NCBI GenBank assembly: GCA_963662575.1 | Contig: OY759723.1 | Span: 2,604,001-2,668,000, forward strand | DNA from: Bin5 sp963662575 | GTDB taxonomy: Bacteria > Chloroflexota > Anaerolineae > Caldilineales > Caldilineaceae | DNA length: 64,000 bases | Direction of reading: 5' to 3' | Shown: positions 1 to 7,481 of the stretch, piece by piece | Position numbering within the stretch: position 1 is the stretch's first letter | Layout of the letters: every line of letters starts with the position of its first letter | The notes under the pieces: generated by a model | Told to the model about the DNA's origin: nothing | The model's database searches: none | Seen by the model: only the letters and a program-made list of their open reading frames with translations | Made by a program: the position numbers and the translations under genes

Positions 1-51
1 GTATCGACTAGACCGTGTCCAGTTCTCACATCCATCCCCGAGAAATCGCCA

Positions 52-88
52 TTCTCTGACCACTGACGACTAACCACTGACCACTGCA
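52..88. repeat. Short CCACTGA heptamer-like island
   Basis: Iterations of CCACTGA and close variants lie end to end here. Similar CCACTG-rich patches appear in the spacers at about 7451-7470, 53562-53580 and 53775-53800. They resemble the short tandemly repeated heptamers known from cyanobacterial spacers, but the copy number is low and no function can be assigned. Confidence 0.4.
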
Positions 89-180
89 ATTGAGCAGTCG
101 GGCCTTCGGCCCTTCCTTGTGCAGGGGCTGCGTCCCCGCAACGCCCCGCCCTGGCGAGCGACCCTGCTCAATCTTCCCCA

Positions 181-221
181 GCAAGGTGTCTAGAGCAACG
201 TGTCTAGAGCAAAGTGTCTAG
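181..221. repeat. 14 bp tandem repeat, three copies
   Basis: Three adjacent copies of a 14 bp motif of the form GCAANGTGTCTAGA are present, differing at one position (G, C or A). It lies in gene-free DNA upstream of the larger repeat block. No coding or regulatory role is visible. Confidence 0.6.
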
Positions 222-240
222 CCAACAGTATTCCGCCCGG

Positions 241-266
241 TAGGGGCAGGCCTTGTGCCTGCCCTA
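241..266. repeat. REP-like GTAGGGGC palindrome
   Basis: The arms TAGGGGCAGGC and GCCTGCCCTA flank a CTTGT loop, with one bulged G in the 5' arm. The same TAGGGGC/CTTGT/GCCC design recurs at 532-553 (imperfect) and 878-910 (perfect). This suggests a dispersed REP-type family rather than a terminator, since no T-run follows. Confidence 0.6.
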
Positions 267-750
267 TTCCCCCTTAGTCAAACGGACCCGGCCTGGCGCC
301 TGCCTTGCGTCTCTCCAAGAGCCGGTAAACAATTCCAGCCACCGCCGGCATAATCTCCCCGCCCCAAATCTGGAACGCACCCAAAACCCTCAATCGAGCG
401 CAAAAAACGCATCAAATCCGTGATATACTGTAGATAACCAAATGTGCTGTCATTTGTGCAGCGGACAACTGGTAGGAGACAGAAGAATCATCGAATTAGG
501 ACAGAGCCTCGTGCTCCTGCCCAAATCGGTAGGGGCGTCCCTTGTGGGCGCCCTTCGTGAGCAGCTATGGCGGCCGAATTTAGATGCAATTGCACTAGCC
601 TTGTGAAGCCGCTACTTTCGCTCACAGAATATCTGAACGTGAAGAAGGGCCGCCATAAGTCTGTGAAATGCCCATGAATCGACTGCCCATAGCCTACAAA
701 AGACGGCGAGGAAACTTCTGCGAAGACAAGCATATAGGTCAAAAAAAAGG

Positions 751-820
751 AAACACTCCGTCATACTCCGTCATTTTCCGACTTTTTCCGTCATAGTACG
801 ACATTGCACGTCAGAACACG
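751..820. repeat. 10-bp-phased array 1 (CG-ended decamers)
   Basis: Seven consecutive decamers all end in CG, including TCATACTCCG, TCATTTTCCG, TCATAGTACG and TCAGAACACG. The period is exactly 10 bp although the inner bases have drifted. The array follows an AAAAAAAAGG run at the end of the first ~340 bp unit. Confidence 0.75.
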
Positions 821-877
821 CCCCAACCACGGGTAACTGCATCGAATTGGCCCAAACCCCTGTGATGCTGCCCGAAC

Positions 878-910
878 CGGTAGGGGCGCCCCTTGTGGGC
901 GCCCCTACCG
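878..910. repeat. Perfect REP-like hairpin inside the second unit
   Basis: A perfect 14 bp stem (arm CGGTAGGGGCGCCC) closes a CTTGT loop. It is the best-preserved member of the TAGGGGC palindrome family in this window. There is no downstream T-run and no adjacent gene, so it is called a dispersed palindromic repeat rather than a terminator. Confidence 0.75.
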
Positions 911-1110
911 GGCCATTATGGCATCCGAATTTAGAAGCGTTTGCCCTGGCCCTGAGAAACCATGACTCTCGCCCAAAGAAAATCCAAAGGTGAAGAAGGG
1001 CCGTTGTAAGTCTGTGAAATGCCCACAATTCAACTGTCCACAGCCCATCAAAGACGGCAAGGAAACGACGGCAATACAAAGCCTGCCGGCCAAGGAAAAT
1101 TTTTTAACCC

Positions 1111-1177
1111 GCGACATATGTAGACTTGGCGCGACATTTGTAGACCTAACGCGACATATGTAGACCTAATGTGACAT
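1111..1177. repeat. 20-bp-period array 2 (GCGACATATG/TAGACCTAAC)
   Basis: Three copies of a 20 bp motif (GCGACATATG followed by TAGACCTAAC, with small changes) plus a partial fourth are visible. Twenty bp is two helical turns, in keeping with the 10 bp period of the neighbouring arrays. The sequence itself is unrelated to array 1. Confidence 0.8.
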
Positions 1178-1460
1178 GAACCCGTGCAATTGCCTCAGAT
1201 CTGGACAAGCCCGCGATATACTGCCTGAATCGGGCAGATGCCCATTCATGGGTGCCCTTCCAAGGCAACTACGGCGTCCGATTTCAGATGCCATTGCCCT
1301 GGCCCTGCGAAGCCATGACTCCCGCCCAAAGAAAAAATTGAAGGTGAAGTAGGGCCGCTGTAATCCTGTGAATTGCCCATAATTCAACTGCCCACAGTCC
1401 ATCAAAGACCGCGAAGAAACATATGCAAAGTCAAGAATATGTGTCAAAAAAAAGGAATCA

Positions 1461-1500
1461 CGCCGCCCTAACCCGCCCTAACCCGCCCGAATCGCCCCTA
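1461..1500. repeat. 10-bp-phased array 3 (ACCCGCCCTA)
   Basis: Four decamers (CGCCGCCCTA, ACCCGCCCTA, ACCCGCCCGA, ATCGCCCCTA) follow an A8 run and GGAATCA. The period is exactly 10 bp and the motif differs from those of the other arrays. Confidence 0.75.
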
Positions 1501-1800
1501 CCTTGGCCAAATGCATCGAATTGGGACAAAGTCTCGTGATGCTGCCTGAATCGGTAGGTGTGCCAGGGAAATTGCATCAAGAACGGTGATATAATAGCCC
1601 CGTACCCAAATACGAATAGGCACTGCTGAGAGCGTATCGTCATCATGAACCGATGACGCCCACTGGTTGGGAATCTGAAGGCGAGGGAGGACCCTTGTAA
1701 GACTGTAAACTGCGTATAATCTGTCTACCCATAGCCCAACAGAGACAGCCAGGGAACGTGAGCGAAGGCAAACGCAGAAGTCCATATATAGGAAAACTGC

Positions 1801-1845
1801 CCGCTTCTGCCCGGCTTAAACCGACCTGAAGCGTCCGGACACGAC
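1801..1845. repeat. Degenerate 10-bp array 4
   Basis: CCGCTTCTGC, CCGGCTTAAA and CCGACCTGAA lie in phase after GGAAAACTGC. The pattern then decays through GCGTCCGGAC and ACGACACCCT. It is the weakest of the seven arrays, but it sits in the same place at the end of its unit. Confidence 0.5.
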
Positions 1846-2000
1846 ACCCTGCCCCCCAGCCGCCAGCGGACCGACTTGAGTCCGGCGTCTGCGAAAGTCG
1901 TGGATGCGTGTCGTGGAGAGGCTGCCAGAACCAGGAATCGACGCCGGAAACGGAAAAACCGATGCAAAAGCGTAACGACAACAATTGCCAGAAAAAAATA

Positions 2001-2060
2001 TCGCCCGCTTTGACCCGACTTATACCTACTCGACCCGACTTGACCCGACATTTGACGTCC
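2001..2060. repeat. 10-bp-phased array 5 (GACCCGACTT)
   Basis: Six decamers in phase carry the core GACCCGACTT, with TGACCCGACT, CGACCCGACT and TGACCCGACA clearly related. It follows a GAAAAAAATA run, like the A-rich leaders of arrays 1 and 3. Confidence 0.75.
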
Positions 2061-2200
2061 AAACACCCCCCACCATGGTAGAGATTGCACAACTCTTGTA
2101 CAACACACATGAGCGGTTCAACGGACCCGCCAGCGCTGAGGAGGCCCCCATCACAGCCCATCACAATAGCTGCATGAATTGCAGCTCAGACAACCCGAAA

Positions 2201-2250
2201 ACGCTCATGAACGCTCGTAAACGCTCATAAACTCTCGTCTAACACTCATA
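2201..2250. repeat. 10-bp-phased array 6 (ACGCTCATAA)
   Basis: Five decamers (ACGCTCATGA, ACGCTCGTAA, ACGCTCATAA, ACTCTCGTCT, AACACTCATA) follow the leader AGCTCAGACAACCCG. That leader recurs directly before array 7, so these two arrays are sister copies with their own leader type. Confidence 0.75.
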
Positions 2251-2320
2251 CGAGACAACCTGCATCGGCCCGGTCACAGCCCATCAGGCAAATCTCATGA
2301 ACTACAGCTCAGACAACCCG

Positions 2321-2390
2321 TAAACGCACGTAAACGCACGTAAACGCACGTAAACGCACGTAAACGCACGTAAACGCTCATGAACTCTCG
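2321..2390. repeat. 10-bp-phased array 7 (TAAACGCACG x5)
   Basis: Five perfect copies of TAAACGCACG are followed by two degenerate decamers, TAAACGCTCA and TGAACTCTCG. The degenerate copies match array 6 better than the perfect ones do, which suggests recent expansion of one decamer inside an older array. Confidence 0.9.
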
Positions 2391-2575
2391 TCCAACACAC
2401 AGATGAGAATGCCTGTGTCCCACCATCAAGATGAATCTGACTAAAACGATCCACAATGAATGAAATGCCCACATCAGCCCCCAAGGCATTTGCATCTGAT
2501 GTGAATTCCATCTTTCCCTCCGATGCCAAACCGCTCCTGACTTCCACCCTCAGCCACCGGAGCACCGGGAAATCA

Positions 2576-2764
2576 GTCTACCGGCTCTTGGATGGGGACG
2601 ACAGTCGCACCCGTCAGGTCCATGCGCAGCACAACTTGGCCGTCTTGCGCCGCATGGCTTTCGACCTCTTACCCAGCGCGAACAGCGCCCAAATCGATAT
2701 TGCTGCCAAACGTGAACGAGCCGGTTGCAAAACTGGCTATCTCCTGAAAATTCTCTCCCAACAA
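2576..2764 (+). pseudogene. ISAs1-family transposase C-terminal fragment
   Basis: The translated stretch contains TRQVHAQHNLAVLRRMAFDL and, further on, KRERAGCKTGYLLKIL. These match the C-terminal signature of ISAs1-type transposases: an H-N-L-A-x-L-R-R-x-A segment, then a K-R-x-R-A-G-W segment with Trp changed to Cys here. Nothing upstream resembles the catalytic DDE core, and the reading frame runs on into the next gene in another frame. The fragment adjoins the phased-repeat block. It is called a decayed insertion-sequence remnant from motif recognition only. Confidence 0.6.
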
Positions 2765-2877
2765 GATGCGATTGCCCTGCCTGACCCCTGCAGTCCCCCC
2801 TTGACGCGCATATTACAATCCACTCCTGCCGCGCCCGCCCGCCTGTCTTCGAAAATGGCCGACCCCGGGAGAATCCG

Positions 2878-4689
2878 ATGTCCTCGTCAGTCAATGCCGT
2901 AGTGCCGAAAACCTCCTTTCCCCTCATCAGGGAGGAACTGAAAAAGCAAATCCCCAGGATTACTCTCCTTGTCGCCCTCTCTCTCATCGGCACGGGGATC
3001 GGACTCGTACAGCCCCTGCTCTTCAAAATGCTCCTCGACACCGCCATACCTGCTGCTGATGTGAGGCTGATCGGGCTGCTGCTTGTCGGCATGGTCACTG
3101 TGCCCGTGCTCAGCGCCGGCTTTAGCGCCGCCAACCACTACCTGCGCGTCTACATCGGCGAAGGCGTTGCCCGGCGCCTGCGTCAGGACCTGTTCCACCA
3201 CCTCCTGTTCGCCCGCCTTGCCGACTTGGAAAAATTCAAAACTGGAGAACACATCTATCGACTCACTCGTAGCTGCGGCAGTATCGGCGAGGTATACGTC
3301 GGCCAACATCTGCTGCCGCTGGCCATGAACGCCATCCTCCTTGTAGGCACGTTGACTGCCATGACCTGGCTGGACTGGCGCCTTTCCCTTCTGGCCCTGC
3401 TCGCCTTCCCCCTCTCTTTCCTCCTGACGCGCAAAACGCGTAACTACACACGAAACCTCTACCGCGACCTGTCCAATACATTGGAATCCGGCGAGAGCTA
3501 TCTGAACGAGCTCTTCCCCGGCCTGCGCACTGTCCGCGCCTTCAACGCCGAAGCCCATGAGAAGGCCCACTGGCGAGAATGGCTCACGGCCCACCGCCGC
3601 ATCAAAGCCACCGTGTCAGCCTTTCATGAATTGATTCGCATAGTACTGCCGGAATCCATCAACTACGTGGTTGCGGGCCTCATCTTCGCTTACGGCGCCT
3701 TCGAAATCATTCAGGGCAGACTGACCGTGGGCAGTCTCGTTGCCTTCGTCGCCTATCTGCCCCGCGCCTACACAGTGCTGCAGACGCTACTGGGTACCCA
3801 AGTCAACCTGCAAGAGGCCCGCGTCAATGCCGAAAAGGTAGATGCCCTCTTTGCTCTCGCCCGCGAACCGTCCGGTGATAGGGTCCTGCCCTCCGTCGCT
3901 GCTTCGGAGGAGCGACGCACCGAAAGCGTTTCACAGGCCCCAGGTGTCGCTTTGGCCTTCCACGACGTCTCCTTCGACTACGGTCGCGGCGACTTCGGCG
4001 CCCGCGAACTCACCTTCCGCGCCGAACCGGGCGAATTCGTCGCAATCGTCGGCCCGAGCGGCGGCGGCAAGTCCACCATCATCGACCTGATCATGGGCTT
4101 CTACACCCCCCAGTCCGGCACGATTTCCATTGACGGGATCGACCTGCGCCATCTCTCTCTGGCGTCGCTGCGCAGCCAGATCGGTCTCGTTCCCCAGGAC
4201 CTCTTCCTCTGGAACGACAGCATTGACCGCAACATCAACTATCCGGCCCGCGATTACGCTGTCGGCAATAGCGCAGAGGCTGCCCGCGCCGCGCAGATTG
4301 ATGAATTCATCACCGGCCTGCCCGACGGCTATCGCACCATCGTCGGCGAACGCGGCCTGACGCTCTCCCGCGGCGAACGCCAGCGCCTTGCCATCGCCCG
4401 CGCCCTCCAGCAGCGCCCCAGGCTCCTCCTGCTCGACGAAGCCACCTCCGCACTCGACGCTCTGACTGAGCAGAAAGTGCGCACCGCCTTCGACCGTGCA
4501 CGGGCCGGTCGGACTGCCATCGTCGTCGCCCATCGCCTGTCAACAATCCGCAACGCCGACAGGATTTTGGTTATCGACCAGGGCCGCATCGTTGAGACAG
4601 GCAACCGCAATCAACTGCTCCAGCTTGGCGGTCTCTTCTCTGACCTGTACGAGGCACAATCTTTCGATCTTCCTGCGATCGCGCTATAA
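2878..4689 (+). CDS. ABC exporter half-transporter (TMD-NBD fusion)
   Basis: This 603-residue protein has an N-terminal six-helix exporter membrane domain (about 20-320) and a C-terminal nucleotide-binding domain. The latter shows Walker A GPSGGGKST near residue 392, signature LSRGE near 496 (a variant of LSGGQ), Walker B LLLLDEATSALD near 516 and an H-loop VAHRLST near 552. The family works as homo- or heterodimers in the inner membrane and exports lipids, peptides or drugs. No partner half-transporter or accessory gene is adjacent, so the substrate is unknown. The ATG is preceded by GGGAGAA. It overlaps nothing upstream except the transposase remnant's extended frame. Confidence 0.9.
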   Translation: MSSSVNAVVPKTSFPLIREELKKQIPRITLLVALSLIGTGIGLVQPLLFKMLLDTAIPAADVRLIGLLLVGMVTVPVLSAGFSAANHYLRVYIGEGVARRLRQDLFHHLLFARLADLEKFKTGEHIYRLTRSCGSIGEVYVGQHLLPLAMNAILLVGTLTAMTWLDWRLSLLALLAFPLSFLLTRKTRNYTRNLYRDLSNTLESGESYLNELFPGLRTVRAFNAEAHEKAHWREWLTAHRRIKATVSAFHELIRIVLPESINYVVAGLIFAYGAFEIIQGRLTVGSLVAFVAYLPRAYTVLQTLLGTQVNLQEARVNAEKVDALFALAREPSGDRVLPSVAASEERRTESVSQAPGVALAFHDVSFDYGRGDFGARELTFRAEPGEFVAIVGPSGGGKSTIIDLIMGFYTPQSGTISIDGIDLRHLSLASLRSQIGLVPQDLFLWNDSIDRNINYPARDYAVGNSAEAARAAQIDEFITGLPDGYRTIVGERGLTLSRGERQRLAIARALQQRPRLLLLDEATSALDALTEQKVRTAFDRARAGRTAIVVAHRLSTIRNADRILVIDQGRIVETGNRNQLLQLGGLFSDLYEAQSFDLPAIAL

Positions 4690-4690
4690 T
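4685..4690 (+). promoter_or_regulatory. Candidate -10 box (TATAAT) for transketolase
   Basis: A perfect TATAAT overlaps the stop codon of the ABC gene. A poor -35 (TTTCGA) lies 17 bp upstream. It would give a leader of roughly 75 nt before the transketolase ATG. The call rests on the -10 match alone. Confidence 0.35.
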
Positions 4691-4771
4691 CCATAGTAAT
4701 CTCTGCGGCCAACGCGTTCTGAACGCGCCTCTGGCTGTCAGCTACCATTCACGCTAAGGATTCTGCCAACG

Positions 4772-6844
4772 ATGTCACCCAATACTAACGGCCAGGGCTC
4801 TGCGCCCCTGCTCTTCGAAAGCCCATCCATCGACCCGGAACTGGAAGAAAATGTAGTCAATACTATTCGCATGCTCGCTTTGGACGCCGTGCAGGCCGCC
4901 AACTCGGGACACGCCGGCCTGCCCATGGGCATGGCCACCGCCGCCTTGACCCTCTGGCGCAGACACCTGCGCTACAATCCGGCAAATCCCAACTGGCACA
5001 ACCGTGACCGCTTCATCCTCAGCGCCGGCCACGGGTCGATGCTCCTCTATGCCCTGCTCCACCTGACCGGCTACGAACTCCCGCTGCAGGAACTCAAGAA
5101 TTTCCGCCAGTGGGGTAGCATGACCCCGGGCCACCCGGAGTACGGCCACGCGCCCGGTGTCGAGACCACGACCGGCCCGCTTGGTCAGGGCTTCGCCAAC
5201 GGCATCGGCATGGCCATCGCCGAGCAATGGTTGGCCGCCAATTTCAACCGTCCCGGCTTCGACGTGGTATCACACCACATTTATGCGATTGTCAGCGACG
5301 GCGACCTCATGGAGGGCGTCGCCCAGGAGGCCGCCAGCCTGGCCGGCCACCTGCGCCTCGGCAAACTGATCTATCTCTACGACGACAACCGCGTCACCAT
5401 CGACGGCTACACCGATCTGGCCTTCACCGAGGACCAGTACCAGCGCTTCCAAGCCTATGGCTGGCACGTCCAAAAGGTGGACGGAATGGACAGCGCCGCC
5501 GTCGATGCCGCGATTGCCGCCGCCAAACAGGATCCGCGCCCCAGTATCATCGGCTGTACGACCGTCATCGGCTTCGGCGCCCCCAAACAGGGCGAGCCGG
5601 ATATGCACAGCGATGCGCTCCCCGCCGAAGAAGTCGCCCAGACCAAGGCCACTCTCGAATGGCCGCAGGAGCCGACCTTCTATCTGCCGCAGGACGTGCA
5701 AGACTTTTGCCTGCAAGCGGTCGAGCGCGGCACAAGGCTCGAATCCGACGACAAGGCCATCTGGGATGCCTATGCCACCGCCCATCCGGAATTGGCGGCT
5801 CAACTCAACAGCATGCTACTGGGCGAACTGCCCGACGGCTGGGAGAATGCCTTGCCAACGTTCGATGCCGGCGGCAGCGAGGCCACTCGCAACTCCAGCG
5901 GCGATACCCTCAACGCCCTCGCGCCCGTCATTACCAATCTCATCGGTGGCAGCGCCGACCTCGCGCCCAGCAACAAGACGATCATCAGCGGTAGTCCCGA
6001 CTTTCAGCCCGATTCCTACAGCGGCCGCAACTTCCGTTTTGGCGTCCGCGAACACGGCATGGGCGCCATCCTTAACGGTATGGCATTGCACGGCGGCGTC
6101 ATCCCTTATGGGGGCACCTTCCTCGTCTTCAGCGACTATATGCGCGCCAGCGTGCGCCTGGCTGCCCTGATGGGCGTGCCCTCTATCTACATCTTTACCC
6201 ACGACAGCATCGGCGTCGGCGAAGACGGCCCCACCCATCAGCCGGTGGAACAGGTGGCTGCCCTGCGTGCCATTCCAAACCTCACCGTCATCCGCCCCGC
6301 CGACGCCAACGAAGTTGTGCAGGCGTGGAAAACAGCGCTGACCAACAAGAGCGGACCCACCGCGCTGGTCCTTTCCCGCCAGAATCTGCCGGTCTACGAT
6401 CGCGCCGCAGCAGGTGTCGCAGCAGCCGAAGGTGCTGCACAGGGCGGATATGTCTTCTTCAGTAGCAATGGAGCAGCAGGTGATGCGCCCGAGCTGGCTC
6501 TCATCTCCTCCGGCAGCGAGCTGGAGATCGCCTACGACGCGGCCCAGCAACTTGCCCAAAATGGCGCCGCCGTCCGGGTCGTGAGCCTGCCCAGTTGGGA
6601 GCTGTTTGCCGCACAATCGCCCGCCTACCAGCAAGAGGTGCTGCCGCCGAGCGCTCTGAAACTGTCCATTGAAGCCGGTGTCACCCAGGGCTGGGAGCGC
6701 TGGGTCGGCAACGAACCTGCCCGCGGCGCAGCCATCGGCCTCAACCGCTTTGGAGCAAGCGCGCCGCAGCCGGATGTCTATGCCAATCTCGGCCTGACCG
6801 TCGAAGCCGCGGTCAGCGCCGCCCAAACTCTCTTGGAGGCGTAG
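4772..6844 (+). CDS. tkt: Transketolase
   Basis: This 690-residue protein has the normal transketolase length and order: an N-terminal thiamine diphosphate domain with NSGHAGLPMG, a GPLGQG segment and the metal/ThDP motif SDGDLMEG near residue 175; a pyrimidine-binding domain with GVREHGMGA and HDSIGVGEDGPTHQP; and a C-terminal domain. It transfers two-carbon ketol units in the non-oxidative pentose phosphate pathway in the cytoplasm. The first motif has Ala where most homologues have Pro (NSGHPG). The gene ends six bases before the next start, so cotranscription with the DUF6391 gene is likely. No other pentose pathway gene is nearby. Confidence 0.95.
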   Translation: MSPNTNGQGSAPLLFESPSIDPELEENVVNTIRMLALDAVQAANSGHAGLPMGMATAALTLWRRHLRYNPANPNWHNRDRFILSAGHGSMLLYALLHLTGYELPLQELKNFRQWGSMTPGHPEYGHAPGVETTTGPLGQGFANGIGMAIAEQWLAANFNRPGFDVVSHHIYAIVSDGDLMEGVAQEAASLAGHLRLGKLIYLYDDNRVTIDGYTDLAFTEDQYQRFQAYGWHVQKVDGMDSAAVDAAIAAAKQDPRPSIIGCTTVIGFGAPKQGEPDMHSDALPAEEVAQTKATLEWPQEPTFYLPQDVQDFCLQAVERGTRLESDDKAIWDAYATAHPELAAQLNSMLLGELPDGWENALPTFDAGGSEATRNSSGDTLNALAPVITNLIGGSADLAPSNKTIISGSPDFQPDSYSGRNFRFGVREHGMGAILNGMALHGGVIPYGGTFLVFSDYMRASVRLAALMGVPSIYIFTHDSIGVGEDGPTHQPVEQVAALRAIPNLTVIRPADANEVVQAWKTALTNKSGPTALVLSRQNLPVYDRAAAGVAAAEGAAQGGYVFFSSNGAAGDAPELALISSGSELEIAYDAAQQLAQNGAAVRVVSLPSWELFAAQSPAYQQEVLPPSALKLSIEAGVTQGWERWVGNEPARGAAIGLNRFGASAPQPDVYANLGLTVEAAVSAAQTLLEA

Positions 6845-6850
6845 CCGCGT

Positions 6851-7447
6851 ATGCTTGGGGCCTTGGCCGCCATCCTCCAGCAGACCCGGCAGCATCACGC
6901 CATCGAACACGCGACCATCCATCTGCTGGCAGCCCGCTTTCCCCGCCGTGTCATGGCAGGAATGAGCGATCCCTGGGGCTTCACCCTCTACGGACAGCTC
7001 TCCACCGAGGCGATTGAAGAGGCAGTCGAGGAAGCGATTCAACGCCTGCAGGGTGGCGAAGAGGAGCTGGCCTTCCATCCCAACTGCGGAACGAACTTCA
7101 CCACCACCATTCTTCTGGCGACCGCGGCCGCCTTTCTCGGCAGCGTCGGCTGGCGAAGCTCGCGCCTTCCCCCACCAGACGGGGCGCCCCTCTTCGATAC
7201 GGCGGGACAATCTGCCGCCCCCGAGCCACTGCCAGGACGGCGGCAGCCGGGCAGCATCGGTTCGCTCTTGGACAGGATTACAATGACCGCTGGACTGATG
7301 ACGCTTGCGCTTCTGGTCTCAGGGCCGTTGGGAATGCGGCTGCAGCGTCTCACAACCTTAGCAACTGTCGGCAACCGCGTGCTGGCAAAGGTCGCGCCCG
7401 TAAGGCGCGGCCAGGCCTATCGCGTCACCTTCGCGGAACAACAATGA
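6851..7447 (+). CDS. DUF6391 family membrane protein
   Basis: This 198-residue protein starts with a conserved HHAIEHATIHLL segment (about 15-26) and contains FHPNCGTNF, both typical of the DUF6391 family known mainly from Chloroflexota and Cyanobacteria. Two hydrophobic stretches (about 81-98 and 140-160) predict membrane segments. The family has no known biochemical role. The His and Glu residues of the first segment look like possible ligands, but that is speculation. The gene directly follows transketolase and has an ATG start without a strong ribosome-binding site, which fits translational coupling. Confidence 0.7.
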   Translation: MLGALAAILQQTRQHHAIEHATIHLLAARFPRRVMAGMSDPWGFTLYGQLSTEAIEEAVEEAIQRLQGGEEELAFHPNCGTNFTTTILLATAAAFLGSVGWRSSRLPPPDGAPLFDTAGQSAAPEPLPGRRQPGSIGSLLDRITMTAGLMTLALLVSGPLGMRLQRLTTLATVGNRVLAKVAPVRRGQAYRVTFAEQQ

Positions 7448-7481
7448 TCAGGGCCCACTGCCCACTGAAGTTGGTAACCCA

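Larger units (their letters stand above)
488..2400. repeat. Degenerate ~340 bp repeat units with 10-bp-phased tails
   Basis: Related blocks begin near 490, 840, 1184 and 1514, so the unit length is about 330-350 bp. Shared landmarks, in order, are a GCATCGAATTGG-type start, a TAGGGGC palindrome or its remnant, a GAAGAAGGGCCG-type core, a GTGAAATGCCCA segment, a CCCACAGCCCATCAAAGAC segment and an A-rich run ending in AAGG. Each clear unit ends in a short tandem array with a sequence of its own but a 10 or 20 bp period. A fifth, partial block precedes the array at 2001. The arrays at 2201 and 2321 follow a different shared leader, AGCTCAGACAACCCG. All frames on both strands are broken between units, so this is not read as protein coding. 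Confidence 0.75.

Noticed and set aside
751..2390. CRISPR or coding-repeat interpretation of the short arrays
   Set aside because: Units are 10 or 20 bp with no spacers. Reading frames across them are broken between units and share no protein domain.
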